Shown one piece after another: positions 61,223 through 64,000 of a stretch of DNA of 64,000 nt. A program made the position numbers and the translations under genes. The DNA is taken from assembly GCF_019931275.1 (NCBI RefSeq), contig NZ_JAIOTY010000003.1, positions 225,615 to 289,614 of the forward strand, read 5' to 3'. The stretch is from Nitratidesulfovibrio sp. SRB-5. Its GTDB lineage: Bacteria; Desulfobacterota; Desulfovibrionia; Desulfovibrionales; Desulfovibrionaceae. Positions within the stretch are counted from its first letter, which is position 1; each line of letters starts with the position of its first letter. The notes beneath the pieces are model-generated. The model searched no databases. It saw only the letters and a program-made list of their open reading frames with translations, and was not told the origin of the DNA.

Positions 61223-61603
61223 ATGCCCTACGACACCAATATGCGTGTCCTCGTGGTGGACGACTTTTCCACCATGCGTCGCATCATCAAGAACATCCTG
61301 CGCCAGTTGGGCTTCACCAACGTGGTCGAGGCCGACGACGGCACCACCGCGTGGGAGATCCTGAACAAGGACCGCATCGAGTTCGTGATCTCCGACTGGA
61401 ACATGCCCCAGATGACCGGCATCGAACTGCTGCGCAAGGTGCGCGCCAGCGAGGAATTCGCCGACATGCCCTTCCTGATGGTGACCGCCGAAGCCCAGCA
61501 GGAAAACGTCATCGAAGCGGTGCAGGCCAGGGTGTCCAACTACATCGTCAAGCCCTTCACCGCAGAGACCATGAAGCAGAAGATCGACAAGATCTTCCCG
61601 TAG
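61223..61603 (+). CDS. cheY: Chemotaxis response regulator CheY
   Basis: 126 residues, a stand-alone receiver. Acidic pair Asp13-Asp14 (VVDDFS), phosphorylation Asp58 (FVISDWNMPQMTG), Thr88 and Lys110 (IVKPFT) are all at the CheY positions. It signals the flagellar motor through FliM. CAGGAG precedes the ATG at 61223. It follows fliA by 30 bases and belongs to the same operon. Confidence 0.96.
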   Translation: MPYDTNMRVLVVDDFSTMRRIIKNILRQLGFTNVVEADDGTTAWEILNKDRIEFVISDWNMPQMTGIELLRKVRASEEFADMPFLMVTAEAQQENVIEAVQARVSNYIVKPFTAETMKQKIDKIFP

Positions 61604-61845
61604 ACCGTCACTTCCTGCGGGCGCGGGGCCGCCATGGGGCGGGCTTGCGCCCGTTTGCCGTGCAGGGCCGCCACCGCGCCGCATGCCGCCCCCCTTCCCA
61701 CCGGCTGGCCATCCGCTCCGGAACCTCCCGGAGCCTTCGGTGGCAGCCGACACGGCGTCTTCCCATGCCGGTGTTCCCCGGTCGGGTCTGATCCGGACGC
61801 CCGTTACCCCGCCGCCCCGGCGCGGCCCGTGCGAAGGACCAGACC

Positions 61846-62631
61846 ATGCTGCTCATGCCCATCGTCACCGCCGCCGTTCCCGATACCCCCGATGCCCCGG
61901 GGGCGACTGGTCTGTTGTCCGACGAGGCGGGCAAGGCGGAGCTGGACGCCGGGCAACTGGATGTCGATGCGCTGGGGCCCCCGGTGGAAGACAAGGTCGA
62001 ACTGGACCTCGAGGACGCCCCCTTCCTGCTGCCGGAAGAGGAGAAGGCGCCCCCCCCGCCGCCCCCCGCCGCCCAGTCCCTTGCGCTGTCGCCCGATGGC
62101 GACGCCCCCAAGAAGAAGAAATTCAGCCTCGACCTTTCCGGGCTGCTGGCCAACAAGAAGCTGCTGATCATCGTGGTGGCCGTGCTGGTGCTGCTGGTGG
62201 GCGGCGGCGCCGCGTGGTTCCTGCTGCGCAAGAAAGAGGCGCCGCCACCGCCGCCCGAGGCCGCCGTCCAGAAGATCGTGGTGCCCCAGCAGGCCGCGCC
62301 GTCCCCGGCGGAGCCAGCCAGGCCCGCCCAGACCATCCTGAGCTGGGAACCGTTCTGGGTGGAGCAGAAGGACGCCAAGGGCGCCATCCGCTTCCTGGTC
62401 GTCAAATTCTCGGCACCCACGGAAAACCAGAAGCTGGTTTTCGAGGCACAGGCCAAGAAGGTGGTCATCCGCGACGCCGTGTACTACTATCTGAAGAACA
62501 AGTCCCTGACCTACCTCACCGATGCGGCCAATGCGGAAACGCTGAAAAAGGACATCCTGGCCATCATGAACGAATACCTCAGCATCGGTAAGCTGGAGGA
62601 TTTGCTGATAGAGAATTACCTGGTCAAATAA
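61846..62631 (+). CDS. fliL: FliL-like flagellar basal-body associated protein
   Basis: 261 residues. A 95-residue acidic/Pro-rich cytoplasmic N-terminus, a membrane segment (LLIIVVAVLVLLVGGGAAWFLL), a Pro-rich stretch (KKEAPPPPPEAAVQ), then a periplasmic FliL-like domain ending DILAIMNEYLSIGKLEDLLIENYLVK, the usual FliL end. FliL surrounds the stator and supports torque. The long N-terminal part is not usual. It is 242 bases after cheY; that gap is GC-rich and holds no other gene. Confidence 0.85.
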   Translation: MLLMPIVTAAVPDTPDAPGATGLLSDEAGKAELDAGQLDVDALGPPVEDKVELDLEDAPFLLPEEEKAPPPPPPAAQSLALSPDGDAPKKKKFSLDLSGLLANKKLLIIVVAVLVLLVGGGAAWFLLRKKEAPPPPPEAAVQKIVVPQQAAPSPAEPARPAQTILSWEPFWVEQKDAKGAIRFLVVKFSAPTENQKLVFEAQAKKVVIRDAVYYYLKNKSLTYLTDAANAETLKKDILAIMNEYLSIGKLEDLLIENYLVK

Positions 62632-62842
62632 GGGCGCCGCAAGGCACCCCCCGGCGCGCCCGCCCGGCCATACCGGCCCCCCGCCAATTCGGCGGACATC
62701 ACCGGTCTGCCGACCGGACGCGCCAGAGCCCGCCGCCCCCGCCTACAACCCGCCCGCCCCGGCTGCGGGTTTCGCCGCCAGCCGCCGCCCCCTTCGTGCA
62801 GGCGCGTTGCGCGGGGCACCATGCGGCGATGGAGGATCCGCC

Positions 62843-63172
62843 GTGTCCGTCGACCCGTCGCTTCCCGTCGTCATAGCCCAGATGGGCCACGCCGAGCGCG
62901 TGGCCCACGAGGCGCAGGCACACCCGGAAATGGCCCAGGCTGCCGCCCAGCAGGCCGCGGCCCAGGCGTTGCAGCACGACCGTTCGCAGGTCCAGAAGAC
63001 CGACGAGAGCGGCAAGTCCGAGGTGGTGGACGAGCGCGAGCGCAACCGCCAGCGGCGGCAGGCCCTGCTGCTGGCCCGGCGCAAGGCCCGTGCCGCGCGG
63101 GAAGAGGACGACGAGCCCGCCGACACCGACGATGATCCCTGGTCCGGCAACATTCTGAACATCAAGGTCTGA
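62843..63172 (+). CDS. Small charged protein in the flagellar operon
   Basis: 109 residues from a GTG at 62843 that has GGAGG eight bases upstream. It opens SVDPSLPVVIAQMGHAERVAHEAQAHPEMAQAAAQQ and then becomes strongly charged (DERERNRQRRQALLLARRKARAAREEDDE), so mostly helical; the end DPWSGNILNIKV looks conserved. No signal or membrane segment. Function unknown; its place between fliL and a membrane coiled-coil protein suggests a flagellar link. Confidence 0.75.
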   Translation: MSVDPSLPVVIAQMGHAERVAHEAQAHPEMAQAAAQQAAAQALQHDRSQVQKTDESGKSEVVDERERNRQRRQALLLARRKARAAREEDDEPADTDDDPWSGNILNIKV

Positions 63173-63225
63173 CAGGCTCGTGTGGGTCTGGCCGGACACG
63201 CGCGTCAACCCGAACCGGAACACTC

Positions 63226-63642
63226 ATGACCGTATCCCTGTGGCTCATCATTTTCGTCAGCGTGGTGGAAGTGGCGCTGCTCGGCGTGCTGCTGGTGTTC
63301 TTTCTGCGGTTGCGGCGGTCGGAGGCACTGCTCAACCGCCTGCAAGCCAACCAGACCCAACTGCTGGAGCGACTGCACCAGAACGCCGAGCTTGAACAGG
63401 AGCTGGTGGCCACCTTTGCCCAGCGCCAGGAACAGTTGCGCCATCTGGACCAGCGCCTGGAAGAGCGGGCCCAGGCCCTGCGCCGTCTGCTGGAGCAGGC
63501 CGAGGGCATCAGCCGTTCGCCGCAGTTCCTGCGCGAGGTTATCCTGAACGGACACCGCAAGGGGCGCAGTCTGGACCAGATCGCCCGGTCCACCGGACTG
63601 TCGGTGGACGAGGTGGAACTGATCCTGGCCCAGGCCGGATAG
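63226..63642 (+). CDS. Membrane-anchored coiled-coil protein, DUF2802-like
   Basis: 138 residues. An N-terminal membrane segment (LWLIIFVSVVEVALLGVLLVFFL), a coiled coil (residues 30-90), and a C-terminal HTH-like end (VILNGHRKGRSLDQIARSTGLSVDEVELILAQ). The HTH-like end fits the DUF2802 family found in flagellar clusters of other proteobacteria; this assignment is by pattern. Last gene of the flagellar unit, closed by a strong hairpin. Confidence 0.8.
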   Translation: MTVSLWLIIFVSVVEVALLGVLLVFFLRLRRSEALLNRLQANQTQLLERLHQNAELEQELVATFAQRQEQLRHLDQRLEERAQALRRLLEQAEGISRSPQFLREVILNGHRKGRSLDQIARSTGLSVDEVELILAQAG

Positions 63643-63732
63643 TCCGCCACGTTCCCGGACGACCGTGCGCCGCCGGGATTCCTGCTTTTCACGAGCTTCT
63701 GTCCGGGCTTCATGTGCGCCGCAGAAGCGCCG

Positions 63733-63769
63733 TCACAGCCCCCTGCCGGTTTCCGGCAGGGGGCTGTGA
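63733..63769. terminator. Strong hairpin closing the flagellar operon
   Basis: A perfect 17-bp stem (63733-63749 with 63753-63769) and a three-base loop. Little T-tract; termination inferred from stem strength and position. Confidence 0.7.
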
Positions 63770-63864
63770 CGTTTGGCGTGCGGCGTTCTCAAGAAAATAC
63801 CCTGATATATTGTAGTGTTGCCATGTGAAATCCGTTGCGGCGCATGGAAAGAGACGCATTGATG

Positions 63865-63893
63865 TTGACGTCTTGCATAAGACATCATACACA
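63865..63893 (+). promoter_or_regulatory. Predicted promoter with dyad for the UxaA-like gene
   Basis: TTGACG, 17 bases, TACACA. The spacer contains GTCTT-GCAT-AAGAC, a short dyad that could be an operator. The gene start lies 34 bases downstream with AAGGAGG. Confidence 0.55.
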
Positions 63894-63926
63894 TGTTTCC
63901 AACAACGCTCCCCAAGGAGGAACTCC

Positions 63927-64000
63927 ATGTCGATCCAATTTCTGGTGCACGAAGACGGCGATTCCGTCGGCGTCGTGGTTGTTGAAGGCGTCAAGGCTGG
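63927..64000 (+). CDS. UxaA-family SAF domain protein, N-terminal fragment (runs off the window)
   Basis: Only 24 codons are inside the window: MSIQFLVHEDGDSVGVVVV then EGVKAG. The start has a strong AAGGAGG site and its own promoter. The opening resembles the small SAF-domain subunit of altronate/sugar-acid dehydratases (UxaA family), which binds substrate with a partner lyase. The reading is from a short stretch, so moderate confidence. Confidence 0.65.
   Translation, partial: MSIQFLVHEDGDSVGVVVVEGVKA

Noticed and set aside
63825..63838. Fourth parS-like site (CCATGTGAAAT)
   Set aside because: Only half of the palindrome is present and the left arm does not match.

Overview
The window is ordinary chromosome from a GC-rich (roughly two-thirds G+C by eye) Deltaproteobacterium of the Desulfovibrio/Nitratidesulfovibrio vulgaris group. 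Three things point there. The 122-residue protein at 44401-44769 matches, from memory, the small FMN-binding protein characterised from D. vulgaris Miyazaki F. The window also has B12-linked anaerobic metabolism: class II ribonucleotide reductase, a cobalamin riboswitch on metE, and a ferredoxin-linked 2-oxoacid oxidoreductase. Finally, the order epimerase-parA-small gene-parB-heptose kinase is one I associate with this group. I see no rRNA, tRNA, CRISPR array, insertion sequence, prophage or plasmid gene.

Layout. 1-5.8 kb: a coiled-coil protein, the korDABC operon (minus strand, its own promoter), queA and a lipoprotein. 6-11 kb: coaBC overlapping an unknown protein, a slipin, and a UDP-sugar epimerase. 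11.2-15.2 kb: the chromosome partition locus, parA and parB separated by an opposite-strand gene and surrounded by three parS-like palindromes, then the heptose-7-phosphate kinase gene. 15.4-25.1 kb: a DUF1992 protein and then a minus-strand translation block (rsmB, DUF116 protein, fmt, def, aspS, hisS) and a methyltransferase. 25.4-36.8 kb: metE with riboswitch and operator, ilvD, ftsEX, nrdJ, a MerR-like regulator and an HU gene. This stretch also carries most copies of a repeated intergenic hairpin. 37-53.8 kb: NlpC/P60 lipoprotein, CysQ-like phosphatase, rRNA methyltransferase, FG-GAP exported protein, pseudouridine synthase, FMN-binding protein, MocR regulator, cheV, ispH-dus, and a SulP transporter with an overlapping unknown gene. 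54-63.7 kb: a flagellar operon fliR-flhB-flhA-flhF-flhG-fliA-cheY-fliL plus two small unknown genes. The last 74 bases begin a UxaA/SAF-type gene.

The genes form several working units: motility (export gate, polar placement, sigma-28, chemotaxis), chromosome segregation (ParAB-parS), protein start processing (fmt-def), and methionine/branched-chain amino acid synthesis under B12 and operator control. I did not find a clear new multi-gene system. The most unusual signals are non-coding: (1) a recurrent G-run/hairpin element in the 25-33 kb intergenic gaps, including one copy inside the predicted ftsE leader; (2) tandem arrays with an exact 12-base period in both intergenic and coding DNA, and 10-base arrays in two other gaps; (3) a 24-bp perfect inverted repeat with a 56-base spacer near 30.2 kb; (4) layered control of metE; (5) palindromes of intergenic type inside a pseudouridine synthase gene.
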